This document shows, one piece after another, positions 52,900-61,815 of a DNA stretch of 64,000 bases. Where the stretch lies: contig JADJTL010000001.1 in NCBI GenBank assembly GCA_016711215.1, positions 926,001 through 990,000 on the forward strand. The letters run 5' to 3'. The DNA comes from Pseudomonadota bacterium (GTDB lineage Bacteria; Myxococcota_A; Polyangia; GCA-2747355). How positions within the stretch are numbered: position 1 is the stretch's first letter; each line of letters opens with the position of its first letter. The translations under genes were made by a program, and so were the position numbers. The notes beneath the pieces were generated by a model. That model was not told the origin of the DNA. It searched no databases and saw nothing but the letters and a program-made list of their open reading frames with translations.

Positions 52900-55758
52900 A
52901 TGCGCGAACGCCTCCTCGCTCTCATCAGCCGCACCGTGGTGCACCGGCCGCTGCGGGTGCTCACGATCGCGGCGCTCGCCGCGGTCGCCGGCGCGGCGCT
53001 CGTCCCGGGCCTGCACGTCCGTGCGGGCCACTCGGCCGTTGTCTCGAGCGACAGTCCCGACCAGCGGCGCTTCAACCAGTTCCTCGAGCGCTTTGGCTCG
53101 CCCAACGTGCTCTTTGCGCTGATCGAGGGCGGTAATGCGCCGCTGCGGCGGCAGCTCGTCGACCGCCTCGGCGCGCGGCTTCCCGCACCGCCGCTGGCGG
53201 CCGGCGCGCCGCGCTCTCCTTGCTCGACCGCGGCCCGGGAGCGGGCGAGTGGCTGCGTGCGGGACGTCTTTGGGCGGGTCGCGCTCGATCGCCTCGAGCG
53301 CTACGGCTTGCTCTTCTTGCCGCAGGCGGCGCTGCACCGGCTGGTCGCGGCCTTGGCGGATCCGCAGCTCGGCTTCCGTGGGCTCGCGCAGGTCGGGGAC
53401 TTGTCGGGACTGCTCGGGCTGGCGGCGCAGGAGGTCACACGTCGCGCGCAGCTACCGGCACCGACGGGGGCCGAGGCCGCCGAGGCTGGGCGCGCGCTGG
53501 TGCTGGCGACGCAAGCGATCGACGCCCTGACAGAGTCGCTACGCGCCGCCGAGCCGCGGGCGCTCGATCTGCGGGCGGCCTTGGCGCAGCTCGCCGGATC
53601 TGCCGCGCAGCTCCAATCCGGCGTGGATGACGCCGGCTACCTCCGCTCGCGCGACGGACGGATGGCGGTGGCGATGATTCGGCCGATCGACGAGTCGGAC
53701 GAGCCAGCCGTCGTCGTGCCCTTCGTCGGCTATGTGCAGCGCCAGGCCGACGGTCTCGCCGCCGCGCTGACGGCGGCTCACTGCGGGGCGGAGCAGGCGC
53801 GCGCCGGGGCGGCAAGTGCGGCCTGCAGCGAGGGGCCCCTTCGCGTGCGTCTCGCGGGCCTGCCGGCGCTGATCGTCGCCGAGCAGTCGATCCTCGACCG
53901 CGACACCGTGATGACCAGCGCTGTCGCCGCCCTGGCGATCGTGCTGATCTTCGTCTTCGGCTTCCGCTCGCTACGCCAGAGCCTGATCGGCATCGTGCCC
54001 TTGACGATCGCCATGCTTTGCACCTTGGCGGCGGTGCGCCTGACCGTTGGCGAGCTGAACCTGATCACCACCGCCTTCATCCCGACCGTGCTCGGCATCG
54101 GGATCGACTTCAGCGTCCAGCTCTTGGCGCGCTACAACGAGGCCCGGCGTGGCGGCGCCGAGGCGGTGGCGGCCGTACAGACCTCGATCGCCAGCGCGGG
54201 CCCCGGGGTGCTGACCGCCGCGCTGACGATGGCCGGGGCGTTCGTCGCGCTGACGGCCTGTCGGTTCAAGGGTTTTGCCGATCTCGGCGCCATCTCGGCG
54301 ATGGGGCTGCTGATCGCGCTCGCGAGCGCCCTCTTCGTCGGCTCCGCGATGTTGACCTGGAGGCCGCTGCGCTGGCTCCAGCGCCCGCCGCGCTTGCGGC
54401 ATGCGCCCGAGCACGATCCAGCGTTGGCGCTGACGCGGCGGGTGTTCTCGCCGCTCGGCCGGCGCTTGCTGCTCGGCGGCGGGGTGCTGGTGACGGTCCT
54501 GATGTTCTGGCGCGGGCAGAGCATTCCCTGGTCCTACAACTACCTCGACCTGCTGCCCGCGGATGCCGGGGCGGTGCAGGCGGTTAGCGCGCTGGCGGAG
54601 CATACGGACTTCTCCTTCGAGGTGGCGGCGCTCGACACGCCCTCGCTAGCAGCGGCTCGCGACCGCGGTGAGCGCCTGGCACGCCTCGCCACCGTCGGGC
54701 GCGTCGAATCGCTCGCGAGCTATCTGCCCGCCGACCAAGAGGCCAAGCGTCGCGAGCTCGAGCGGCTACGTCCGGTGGTTGGCGCGCTCACGATCACGCC
54801 CTACGCGCCGCCGTCGACCGGCTTCGCGTTGGCGCGCTGGCGCGAGGGCCTCGACGCGTTGCTCGATGCGCTGCAGGACATCAGCTTCACCGCCGAGCGC
54901 GCGGGTCAGCAGGAGGCGGCGCGGGGGCTGGCGCCGACGGTCGCGGCCCTGCAGCGCCTGCGCGAGGCGAGCGCGACGTTGCCGGCCGAGCGCGTTCAGC
55001 GTCGGCTGGCCGCGCTCGAGGCCACGGTGATAGGCGGGCTTCGTGCGGCCCTGAGCTTGGTGCAGCAATCGGTCGGTCTCGAGGCGCTGACCGAGGCGAG
55101 GCTGCTCGAGCTGCTGCCCCGCGCGGTGCGCGATCGGCTCCACGCCAAGGGCCACTACGCGCTCTACGTCTATCCCAAGGGTTCGCTCTGGGCGCCCGGC
55201 TTTCTGCCGCGCTTCGTCGACGACCTGCGCAGCGTCGATCGCGGCGCGACGGGCTTTCCGGTCTCGCATTGGGAGTCGAATCTGGCGATTCAGAGCGGCT
55301 TCCGCTCGGCGACGGCGCTGGCCGGGCTGGCGATCGTACTGCTCTTGGCCTTCGACTTCCGCAGTGTGCGCTACACGGCGCTGGCGCTCTTTCCGCTGAG
55401 CGTGGGAATCGCGTGGATGTGGGGCAGCATGAGCCTGCTCGGCATGTCGTACAATTTCGCGAATATCGTCGGCTTTCCGATGATCGTCGGCATCGGCGTG
55501 GCCTATGGCATCTACATCCTCCACCGCTTTCGCCAGGAGGGCGAACGCAATGTGCCCGCGGTGGTCCGTAACACTGGTCTGGGCGTGCTGCTCTCCGCGC
55601 TGGCCAATATGGCGGGCTTTGGCTCGATCGCGCTCGCCACCCACCGCGGCGCTCGCTCGCTCGGCCTCTTGCTCTTCTTCGGCTGCTGCTTCTGCCTGAT
55701 CGCCGCCGCGCTGTTGTTGCCGGCGCTCCTCGGCGAGCTCAAGCGCGAGCGGCGCTAG
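52900..55758 (+). CDS. RND-superfamily MMPL/HpnN-like exporter, 952 aa
   Basis: Twelve predicted membrane helices in two blocks. After helix 1 (VLTIAALAAVAGAALVPGLHV) comes a large periplasmic loop; then helices 2-6 with VMTSAVAALAIVLIFVFGFRS, TAFIPTVLGIGIDFSVQLLARYNEARR and LTMAGAFVALTACRFKGFADLGAISAMG. The second half repeats this: FRSATALAGLAIVLLLAFDF, IVGFPMIVGIGVAYGIYILHRFRQEG and LSALANMAGFGSIALATHRGARSLG. The GIDFSVQL and GVAYGIYI motifs are the RND/MMPL pair. The second periplasmic loop contains a helical bundle. HpnN-like proteins move hopanoids, MMPL proteins move lipids; cargo here is unknown, although the envelope-protein neighbours suggest a lipid. Confidence 0.9.
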   Translation: MRERLLALISRTVVHRPLRVLTIAALAAVAGAALVPGLHVRAGHSAVVSSDSPDQRRFNQFLERFGSPNVLFALIEGGNAPLRRQLVDRLGARLPAPPLAAGAPRSPCSTAARERASGCVRDVFGRVALDRLERYGLLFLPQAALHRLVAALADPQLGFRGLAQVGDLSGLLGLAAQEVTRRAQLPAPTGAEAAEAGRALVLATQAIDALTESLRAAEPRALDLRAALAQLAGSAAQLQSGVDDAGYLRSRDGRMAVAMIRPIDESDEPAVVVPFVGYVQRQADGLAAALTAAHCGAEQARAGAASAACSEGPLRVRLAGLPALIVAEQSILDRDTVMTSAVAALAIVLIFVFGFRSLRQSLIGIVPLTIAMLCTLAAVRLTVGELNLITTAFIPTVLGIGIDFSVQLLARYNEARRGGAEAVAAVQTSIASAGPGVLTAALTMAGAFVALTACRFKGFADLGAISAMGLLIALASALFVGSAMLTWRPLRWLQRPPRLRHAPEHDPALALTRRVFSPLGRRLLLGGGVLVTVLMFWRGQSIPWSYNYLDLLPADAGAVQAVSALAEHTDFSFEVAALDTPSLAAARDRGERLARLATVGRVESLASYLPADQEAKRRELERLRPVVGALTITPYAPPSTGFALARWREGLDALLDALQDISFTAERAGQQEAARGLAPTVAALQRLREASATLPAERVQRRLAALEATVIGGLRAALSLVQQSVGLEALTEARLLELLPRAVRDRLHAKGHYALYVYPKGSLWAPGFLPRFVDDLRSVDRGATGFPVSHWESNLAIQSGFRSATALAGLAIVLLLAFDFRSVRYTALALFPLSVGIAWMWGSMSLLGMSYNFANIVGFPMIVGIGVAYGIYILHRFRQEGERNVPAVVRNTGLGVLLSALANMAGFGSIALATHRGARSLGLLLFFGCCFCLIAAALLLPALLGELKRERR

Positions 55759-55795
55759 CGGTCAGGCGCGAGGGGCGACGGGAGCTGGGCTGCGT

Positions 55796-58603
55796 TCACT
55801 CTAGCGTGCGGCGAGCGGAAGGGCGGGCAGGCGGCTGGAGCTCGCCCCCGGTGCGCGGGCCGCCCCGCGTTTCCGCTCGCGCGCTTCGTCGCAGGCCTGG
55901 TGGGCTCGCCGAGGCGGGGGCCGCCGTTGCCGGTGGGGCCCGGTCCGCGAGGCGGAAGGGAATGAAGAAGAGCCGCAGGGTGCGCTTGCGGCCCTGCCGC
56001 TGATAGCCAAACAAGCCACCGAGCACCGTGACACTGAGATCACGATCGCGGGTCGCGGCCTTGGGCGCTTGCTTGGCCTGCAGCAGCGGGAAGACCACGA
56101 GGTCGTAGCCCCCGCTTTGCTTGTCGCGTCGGAAATAGGTGTTGAGCACGACCGTGGTGCGATGCTCGCGACGGTCGAAGCGCCAGTAGAAGGGGAAGAC
56201 GATGGTCGAGCGCCGATGCGGCCGGCGGAAGTCCCAATAGAGGGGAAAACCCACCGTGCTGCTGCGCCGCTGTCCGCCAAAGTGCCAGACCACCGGAAAG
56301 ACCACGGTATCCGTGCCCCCGGGCCGGCGCCGCACCCAGATTCCCGGTGGTGCGAGGTAGGAGGTCGTGTGGTGGGCCAGGTTTCGGTGGCGCAGGAAGA
56401 AGGGAAACACGGCGGTCGTGCGCTCGAGGTGCCGGTCGTGCAGATCCCAATAGAAGGGAAAGACCACCGTCGTCGTTTGGTCGACGCGGCTGAGCCGCCA
56501 GAAGATCGGAAAGAACACGTGCTCGCTGCGGCCCGGGCGCGACTGCGCGAAGTAGCCGGGGAGCGTAAAGAAGAGGCCATGGCGTCCGCGCTGGTCGCGC
56601 GCGCGGAAGCCCAGGGGCAGCAGCACGTCCCAGGTACGGGCCGGGCCGCGCCAATGGAAGAAGGGCAGGGCGTACCAGCTCGTCCCCGCCTCACGGCGAT
56701 CGAAGCCGAAGAGTGGCGTCAAGAGCGCCTTGCGTTGCGCCTCCTTGCGCCAATAGAAGAGCGGCGCGACGGCGAGCGACCGGCCGCCCCGGCGGTCGAC
56801 GGAGGTATAGAAGACGGGTGCCAGCGCCAGGGCGCGGCGCTCCGGTGTGTGCCAGTAGGCCAAGGGGCCAAAGATGCTCAGCGCCTGTTGCGCCTGCGGC
56901 CGCGCGAAGTGCCAGACCAGCGGCGGGATGACGGTGTAGCCGCGCTCCGCTGCGCGGCGGTGGAAGAAGAGCGGAACCAGGCCCGTGGCGTAGCCCGCAC
57001 GCTCGCTGCGCCAATAGAAGGGTCCGCAGACCCAGAGGCGCTCGGCGCGCTTGAGCTCGTTGCGGTAGTAGAAGAGGGGCAACACCACGAGCTGGCGCCG
57101 CCGCGCGTTGGCGCTGTAGTAGACCAAAGGAGCCGCGCCCCAGCTCTGCCCCTGCGGCGTCTTGCGCCAGAACGCCGGCCCGACGACGCGCAGCGAGCGC
57201 TGCTTGTCGCGCAGATGCCAGTAGAGCGGAAAGAGCACGTCCGCGTCCTTGCCCTCGCGCCCGCGCAACCCCCAATAGAAGGGAAAGACGACGAGGCTGC
57301 GCTGCGTCGAATCGCTAACCTTCCAGATCAGGGGGAAGAGCACGTCGACGTTGAGCGCCGGACTGCGATGCCGAAGGGCGAGCGGGAGGATCGCCGTGGT
57401 GCGCGATCCGCTGCCCGGGCGCTCGAGGTCGACGAAAAAGGGCAGCAGCAGGTGTGCGCGAACATCGGGTCGCCGGTACCAGACATAGGGGCCCCACAGC
57501 CCGCGGTCGAGGCCGCGCGCGCTGTCGCGGTGTAGCCCGCCGACGGGCGTCAGCAGCAGGCGCCGCGTCGCGCTGCGCTCATGGAAGTAGAGCGGCACGA
57601 CGGTATCGACGCGTCGCTCCCCGTCCCGAAGCCCGACGTAGGGGCCGGACCAGAGGAGCCACTGCCGGCTGCCGGGCCCACCGTCGCGGCGGTAGAAGAG
57701 CGGCGGGAGGATCGCCAGGTAGCGGCTGCCGCCGCTGCGGCCGGCCGCAAAGATCGGTAGCAGCCCGAAGAGCCGCTCCTGCCCCTGACGCCGGTAGAGC
57801 AGGGGGAAGGCGAGCAGCGTACGGCGCTGCGCGGCGGGGTCGTGAAAGTGCCACCAGAGGGGAAAGAGCACCTGATGCGTGCGACCACCCTCGCGGCCAG
57901 CAAAGAAGAGCGGTAGGAGCGCGGTCGACCAGCCTCGCCGATGCCGCCGCAGGTACCAGGGGCCGAGCGCGCTGGTGTCTCCATCAGGCGTGCGCCGATG
58001 CCACAGCAGCAGCGGTGGCACCACGAGGTGGTGCCTGCCGGGCGCCTGTCCGACCCAGAGCAAGGGGAGGATCGTGGTGCGCCAGTGCTGCGGGCCGCGA
58101 TCGAGCGCCGCGAGCAACGGCAAGGCCACATCGAGCGTGCTGCCGTCGCCCCGCTGGCGGTGGATAAAGAGCGGCAGCAGGGCGGTGGTGCGGGTTTGCG
58201 GGCGGCCGGCGACGAAGCGCCAAAAGATTGGCGCCAGCACCTGTGTGCTCCCCTCGGAATCGCGCTGAGAGATCCAGGGTCCGACGACCGTGGTCTTGCG
58301 CTGCCGCGCCGGGTCGTCGCTTCTCCAGAAAAAGGGCATCACGCCGGTGCTCCGCGGGCGCATCGCGGGTTGGGCCCTCGGCTCCGGCTTGCGCGCCACA
58401 GCGGGCGTCGGCGCGGGCGTCGGCGTTCGGGCCGGCGCGGCCACGGCGCTTCGCGCGGCGGCGGGCGGGATCGCGCCCATCCCCGCGCTCCAGGCCGCGA
58501 GCACGAGGCTGGTCCAGGCGAGAGTCGTGAGAGCCCCCCGCCGCGGTCGCAGCCGGCGCGCGTGCAGCGGGCGGGGGAGGCGCTGGTTGAATGAGACGGG
58601 CAC
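55796..58603 (-). CDS. Giant exported repeat protein with about 45 aromatic/proline strand repeats, 935 aa
   Basis: GTG at 58603 has GGAG five bases upstream. A signal or anchor segment (LTTLAWTSLVLAAWSAGMGAI) and a Pro/Ala linker to about residue 82 are followed by roughly 45 units of about 18 residues. Each is a charged turn (R, D, H, Q-rich) plus a hydrophobic stretch with a proline and aromatic pair: VLFPLYWHLRD, VVFPFYWDLHD, IVFPFYWRFDR, VVLPLFYYRN, AILPPLFYRRD, TVIPPLVWHFA, ALAPVFYTSV. A Pro/Arg-rich tail ends the protein. I do not recognise a named family, although similar FPLYW-repeat hypothetical proteins exist, from memory, in myxobacteria. The regular strand-turn pattern suggests a beta-solenoid or very large barrel. 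Encoded 33 bases after the secreted protein at 58637. Confidence 0.85.
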   Translation of the reverse strand: MPVSFNQRLPRPLHARRLRPRRGALTTLAWTSLVLAAWSAGMGAIPPAAARSAVAAPARTPTPAPTPAVARKPEPRAQPAMRPRSTGVMPFFWRSDDPARQRKTTVVGPWISQRDSEGSTQVLAPIFWRFVAGRPQTRTTALLPLFIHRQRGDGSTLDVALPLLAALDRGPQHWRTTILPLLWVGQAPGRHHLVVPPLLLWHRRTPDGDTSALGPWYLRRHRRGWSTALLPLFFAGREGGRTHQVLFPLWWHFHDPAAQRRTLLAFPLLYRRQGQERLFGLLPIFAAGRSGGSRYLAILPPLFYRRDGGPGSRQWLLWSGPYVGLRDGERRVDTVVPLYFHERSATRRLLLTPVGGLHRDSARGLDRGLWGPYVWYRRPDVRAHLLLPFFVDLERPGSGSRTTAILPLALRHRSPALNVDVLFPLIWKVSDSTQRSLVVFPFYWGLRGREGKDADVLFPLYWHLRDKQRSLRVVGPAFWRKTPQGQSWGAAPLVYYSANARRRQLVVLPLFYYRNELKRAERLWVCGPFYWRSERAGYATGLVPLFFHRRAAERGYTVIPPLVWHFARPQAQQALSIFGPLAYWHTPERRALALAPVFYTSVDRRGGRSLAVAPLFYWRKEAQRKALLTPLFGFDRREAGTSWYALPFFHWRGPARTWDVLLPLGFRARDQRGRHGLFFTLPGYFAQSRPGRSEHVFFPIFWRLSRVDQTTTVVFPFYWDLHDRHLERTTAVFPFFLRHRNLAHHTTSYLAPPGIWVRRRPGGTDTVVFPVVWHFGGQRRSSTVGFPLYWDFRRPHRRSTIVFPFYWRFDRREHRTTVVLNTYFRRDKQSGGYDLVVFPLLQAKQAPKAATRDRDLSVTVLGGLFGYQRQGRKRTLRLFFIPFRLADRAPPATAAPASASPPGLRRSARAETRGGPRTGGELQPPARPSARRTLE

Positions 58604-58636
58604 GTGAACTCCGCGAGGTCCCGAGTCCTGCGCCGG

Positions 58637-59248
58637 CTAAAGCGGCAGGATCATCTTCCACTCGCTGTTTTCCTTGAGGAAGCGAAGCTCGCCCTCGTCG
58701 CCCTTCGCGTCGCCCCCGCGCCGAATCTTGAGCACGGCGCTCTCGCCCTTGATCTCGGTCCCGACGATCTCGAGCTGGACGTTGCTCCACTCTTGCTTGA
58801 GCTGGGCGCGGAACTTCTCGGGCGTGGCCTGCGCCACCTGCTGGCCGAGGAACATCTGGTAATAGGCCGAGTGCGCGTCGATGTAGGCCTCGAGGTCGCC
58901 CCTGATGCCCGCGGCGCGCAGCTGCGCGAAGGCCTTGACGGGGGTCGCAAACTCCGCGCGCGGTTTGGGTAGCTGGAGCGCGATGCGGGCGACCTTCTCG
59001 CGCGGCAGATGCAGCAAGGTGCCATTCGGCAGGCGCAGCGTCAGCATGCCCTCGTAGAAGTGCACGAGCTGACCGATCAAGCGCGTCTTGTCGAGCAACT
59101 CGACGGCGTCGTCGGCCCTTGCAGGGCGCGGGGCGCCGAGTCCGAGGCCGAGCGCGAAGAGCAGCGCAAGGGGTGCCACGCCAAGCCCTCGGCGGCGCTC
59201 TGGCCGCGTCGCATCCCCTTGTCCGAAGCGTCGTTCAAAATGCCGCAT
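58637..59248 (-). CDS. Secreted two-domain protein (Sm-like strand module plus NTF2-like domain), 203 aa
   Basis: From ATG at 59248 there is a basic N-terminus and a signal peptide (LGVAPLALLFALGLGLGAPRPARA). Residues about 47-85 form a five-strand Sm-like module (AVELLDKTRLIGQLVHFYEG, TLRLPNGTLLHLPREKVARI), reminiscent of small beta-barrel domains read in myxobacterial lipoproteins. The last 110 residues look NTF2/SnoaL-like: a helical start (DLEAYIDAHSAYYQMF) then strands (VQLEIVGTEIKGESAVLKI, ELRFLKENSEWKMILPL). The start has only a weak G-rich site; the frame is open further upstream without a better start. Likely first gene of a two-gene operon with the giant repeat protein. Confidence 0.72.
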   Translation of the reverse strand: MRHFERRFGQGDATRPERRRGLGVAPLALLFALGLGLGAPRPARADDAVELLDKTRLIGQLVHFYEGMLTLRLPNGTLLHLPREKVARIALQLPKPRAEFATPVKAFAQLRAAGIRGDLEAYIDAHSAYYQMFLGQQVAQATPEKFRAQLKQEWSNVQLEIVGTEIKGESAVLKIRRGGDAKGDEGELRFLKENSEWKMILPL

Positions 59249-59365
59249 GCAAGCCCCCGCGCAGTCGTTTAGCCCGGGGGGGCGCTGGGCGTCAAGGCAG
59301 CCGCCGGGGGCTCTCGCGGCGCCGACGAGGGGCGCTGCTGGCCGGCTCGCGCGCGGCTGCCGTGG

Positions 59366-59371
59366 TACCCT
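59366..59371 (+). promoter_or_regulatory. Candidate leaderless -10 element of the dciA-like gene
   Basis: TACCCT (TANNNT form) ends seven bases before ATG 59379. No ribosome site precedes the start. No good -35 is seen, so the call rests on spacing alone. Confidence 0.25.
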
Positions 59372-59378
59372 GCGAACG

Positions 59379-59948
59379 ATGAAGCAGGTCGCCAAGCGAG
59401 GGACGTTGGCGCCGGTCGAGCAGGCGCTGCGACGGCTGATTAGTCGCCGGGGCATGTCGATGTCGCTGCGCCAACACGCGGTGGCGGCGCGCTGGGCCGA
59501 GCTGGTCGGCCACCGCATTGCCTCGCATTGCTGGCCCCTCGAGCTGCGCGACGGCGTTCTGCTGGTGGCGGTCGCCGACAGCGCCTGGCTGCAGCAGCTC
59601 AGCTTCCTGCGCGCCGAGCTGGTCGTGCGCATCAAGACAGAGCTGCCCGACTGCGAGCTCGAATCGATTCGCCTCGTCGCCGCGGCGCAGGGGCAGGGGA
59701 TGCGCCCCCGGGCCCGCCTCGGGACAGCGCGCGTGCCGGAGGCGGAGACCTTCGTCGTTCCCCCTACCGAACGCCACCGCGCCGAGTCTTGCGCCGAGGC
59801 GGAGCTGCCGCCCCTGCCGGACGACGAAATCAGAAGGCGCATCGTCTCGGCGCGAGCGGCGCAACTCGCCCTCCAGCGTGCGCGGCCCGAGACGACGCAG
59901 GCTCCGGCCTCGGCAAGCGCGCGGCCGGGGGCGCGTGGCGGTGGGTGA
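59379..59948 (+). CDS. DciA-like (DUF721) helicase-loading protein, 189 aa
   Basis: DUF721/DciA proteins load the replicative helicase DnaB in bacteria lacking DnaC. The N-terminal 95 residues show the family pattern: LAPVEQALRRLISRRGM, AVAARWAELVGHRIASHCWPLELRDGVLLVAV, and ADSAWLQQLSFLRAELVVRI, which ends the KH-like fold. The C-terminal 90 residues are an unstructured Arg/Ala/Pro-rich tail (PRARLGTARVPEAETF, PPLPDDEIRRRIVSARA) with one predicted helix, as in other DciA proteins. The gene stands alone, convergent with the nitrilase gene. Confidence 0.85.
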   Translation: MKQVAKRGTLAPVEQALRRLISRRGMSMSLRQHAVAARWAELVGHRIASHCWPLELRDGVLLVAVADSAWLQQLSFLRAELVVRIKTELPDCELESIRLVAAAQGQGMRPRARLGTARVPEAETFVVPPTERHRAESCAEAELPPLPDDEIRRRIVSARAAQLALQRARPETTQAPASASARPGARGGG

Positions 59949-59980
59949 AGGCGCGGGTCGCGTCGCCCCAGCGGTGCGTC

Positions 59981-60832
59981 TCAGAGACGCCGGTGCTCGA
60001 GGCAGGGGAGCTGCCGCCGGACACGCCGCAGGTAGCTCAAATCGAGCTCGCTCACCGCAATGCCTGCGCCGTCTGAGACCTGCGCGATCACCGCGCCCCA
60101 GGGGTCGACGATGCAGCTCTTGCCGTAGCTGACGCGCTCGCCCCCATGGTGGCCGAATTGCGCGGGGGCGAGCACGAAGGCCTGGTTCTCGATGGCTCGC
60201 GCCCGCAGCAAGGGGAGCCAGTGGTCCTTCCCCGTATGCTCCGTGAACGCCGCCGGGATGCAGAGCACCTCGGCGCCCTGCTCGGTCAGCGCGCGGTAGA
60301 GTTCGGGGAAGCGCAGGTCGTAGCAGATCGACAGGCCGATTCGCGTCCCGCCGAGCGGCGCGGTGACGACCTCCCTGCCGGGGGCCACATGCGCCGATTC
60401 GCGGAGGTTCGGGCCCCCCGCGATCGCCACGTCGAAGAGGTGAAGCTTGTGATAGACGGCCGCCACCACGCCCGTGGGGTCGAGCAGCACGGCGCTGTTG
60501 TGCACCCGCGCGGCGTCCTCGCCGCTCGGGGTCGGCAGGCCACCCAAGAGCAGGTGGAGGCGGTGGCGTCGAGCGAGCGCGCTCAACGCCGACATCAGCG
60601 GGCCGGGCGTGCTGCCGGCGCCGAGCGCTTCGGCGATCGCCGCCAGCTCACCTGAGGGGCCGAGGAAGGCGAAGTTCTCGGGCAGGGCGACCAAGGCCGC
60701 ACCGCGAGCCGCCGCCTCCGCGACCAGGCGTTCGACCGTCTGGAGGTTTTGATCGACGTCGCGACCAGAGCAAAGCTGCACCACGGCGACGCGCAGGCGC
60801 TCGCTCTCCTCCGCTGCGGCAGGGGTGTTCAT
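59981..60832 (-). CDS. Nitrilase-family amidohydrolase (Nit1/Nit2-like), 283 aa
   Basis: A carbon-nitrogen hydrolase with the Glu-Lys-Cys triad: Glu52 in ALPENFAFLG, Lys129 in YHKLHLFDV and Cys170 in SICYDLRFPELYRAL. The start VAVVQLCSGRDVDQNL and the C-terminal SCIVDPWGAVIAQ fit the family. The context LFDVAIAGGPNLRES and CYDLRFPE point to the Nit1/Nit2 branch, which removes omega-amides, for example deaminated glutathione, as metabolite repair. Sequence does not fix the substrate. Located 21 bases from the start-side end of the dehydrogenase gene, so the dehydrogenase lies upstream in the same direction and the two may be co-transcribed. Confidence 0.88.
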   Translation of the reverse strand: MNTPAAAEESERLRVAVVQLCSGRDVDQNLQTVERLVAEAAARGAALVALPENFAFLGPSGELAAIAEALGAGSTPGPLMSALSALARRHRLHLLLGGLPTPSGEDAARVHNSAVLLDPTGVVAAVYHKLHLFDVAIAGGPNLRESAHVAPGREVVTAPLGGTRIGLSICYDLRFPELYRALTEQGAEVLCIPAAFTEHTGKDHWLPLLRARAIENQAFVLAPAQFGHHGGERVSYGKSCIVDPWGAVIAQVSDGAGIAVSELDLSYLRRVRRQLPCLEHRRL

Positions 60833-60853
60833 TGCGTCAGTCCTCGCGGCCGC

Positions 60854-61810
60854 TCAGGCGACCCGGTTGCGCACGCAGCCGGCGCGAAAGGCCTCGATGT
60901 TCTGGGCCACCTCGTCGACGAGTCGCTGGCGGGCCTGGCGCGTGCCCCAGGCCACGTGCGGCGTCACGATGAGCTGGGGAATCGACGGGTCGAGCAGCGG
61001 GTTTCCGCCCCGCGGCGGCTCCTCGGAAAGCACGTCGACGCCGGCGCCGCCGAGGGTGCCGCGGCGCAGCGCGCTGGCCAGCGCGGCCTCGTCGACGAGG
61101 CTACCGCGGGCGGTGTTGATCAAGAGCGCGTTCGGCCTCATCGAGGCCAGCTCGCGCGGGCCGATCATCCCCTCGGTCTGTGGCGTCAGCGGGCAGTGCA
61201 GGGTCAGCGCATCGACCTGCGGCAAGAGCTCGAAGAGCGGCAGGCGGCCAGCGCGGGCGGCCGGTCGCCCGGGTCGCGCGGCGATCAGCACCCGCATGCC
61301 GAAGGCCGTGGCGATCCTCTGCACGCGGCTGCCGATGGCGCCAAGCCCGACGATGCCGAGCGTCTGACCGGCGAGCTCCTCGAGCGGATGATCGAGCCGG
61401 CAGAAGAGGGAGCTGCGCTGCCAGGCGCCGGCGCGCACATCACGGTCGTAGGCCAGCAGCCGCGAGCGCAGCGCCAGCAGCAGCGTGAAGACGTGTTGCG
61501 CCACCGAGTCGCTGCTGTAACCAGCCACGTTGCATACCGCGATGCCGCGTCGCCGCGCGGCCTCGAGATCGATATTGTTGACCCCCGTCGCCGCGACGCA
61601 GATCAGGCGTAGCAGCGGCGCCTGATCGAGCACCGTCGCGTCCAAGGGCACCTTGTTGGCGACCGCGACCGTGGCACCCTGCAGGCGCTCGACGCGCGAC
61701 TCAACTGCTGTATTGTCGAAGGTCGACCATTGGGGCAGGCTGCGCTGCAGTCGTCCGAGATCGAGGTCGGCCGGGGCCAGGGTGTCGCGGTCGAGCATGA
61801 CGCCAAGCAT
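60854..61810 (-). CDS. D-2-hydroxyacid dehydrogenase (NAD-dependent), 318 aa
   Basis: A glycerate/phosphoglycerate-type dehydrogenase. Landmarks: LICVAATGVNNIDLEAARR, the Rossmann motif GIVGLGAIGS (155-161) and catalytic Arg235 in INTARGSLVD, a Glu in GVDVLSEEP (263-264) and His285 in TPHVAW. The order is right for activity on small D-2-hydroxyacids or glyoxylate/hydroxypyruvate. I choose ATG 61810; ATG 61798 is in frame. In the leader each of three 15-bp repeats contains AAGGG on the coding strand, the closest lying about 10 bases from the ATG. The nitrilase gene follows by 21 bases. Confidence 0.92.
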   Translation of the reverse strand: MLGVMLDRDTLAPADLDLGRLQRSLPQWSTFDNTAVESRVERLQGATVAVANKVPLDATVLDQAPLLRLICVAATGVNNIDLEAARRRGIAVCNVAGYSSDSVAQHVFTLLLALRSRLLAYDRDVRAGAWQRSSLFCRLDHPLEELAGQTLGIVGLGAIGSRVQRIATAFGMRVLIAARPGRPAARAGRLPLFELLPQVDALTLHCPLTPQTEGMIGPRELASMRPNALLINTARGSLVDEAALASALRRGTLGGAGVDVLSEEPPRGGNPLLDPSIPQLIVTPHVAWGTRQARQRLVDEVAQNIEAFRAGCVRNRVA

Positions 61811-61815
61811 TGTTT

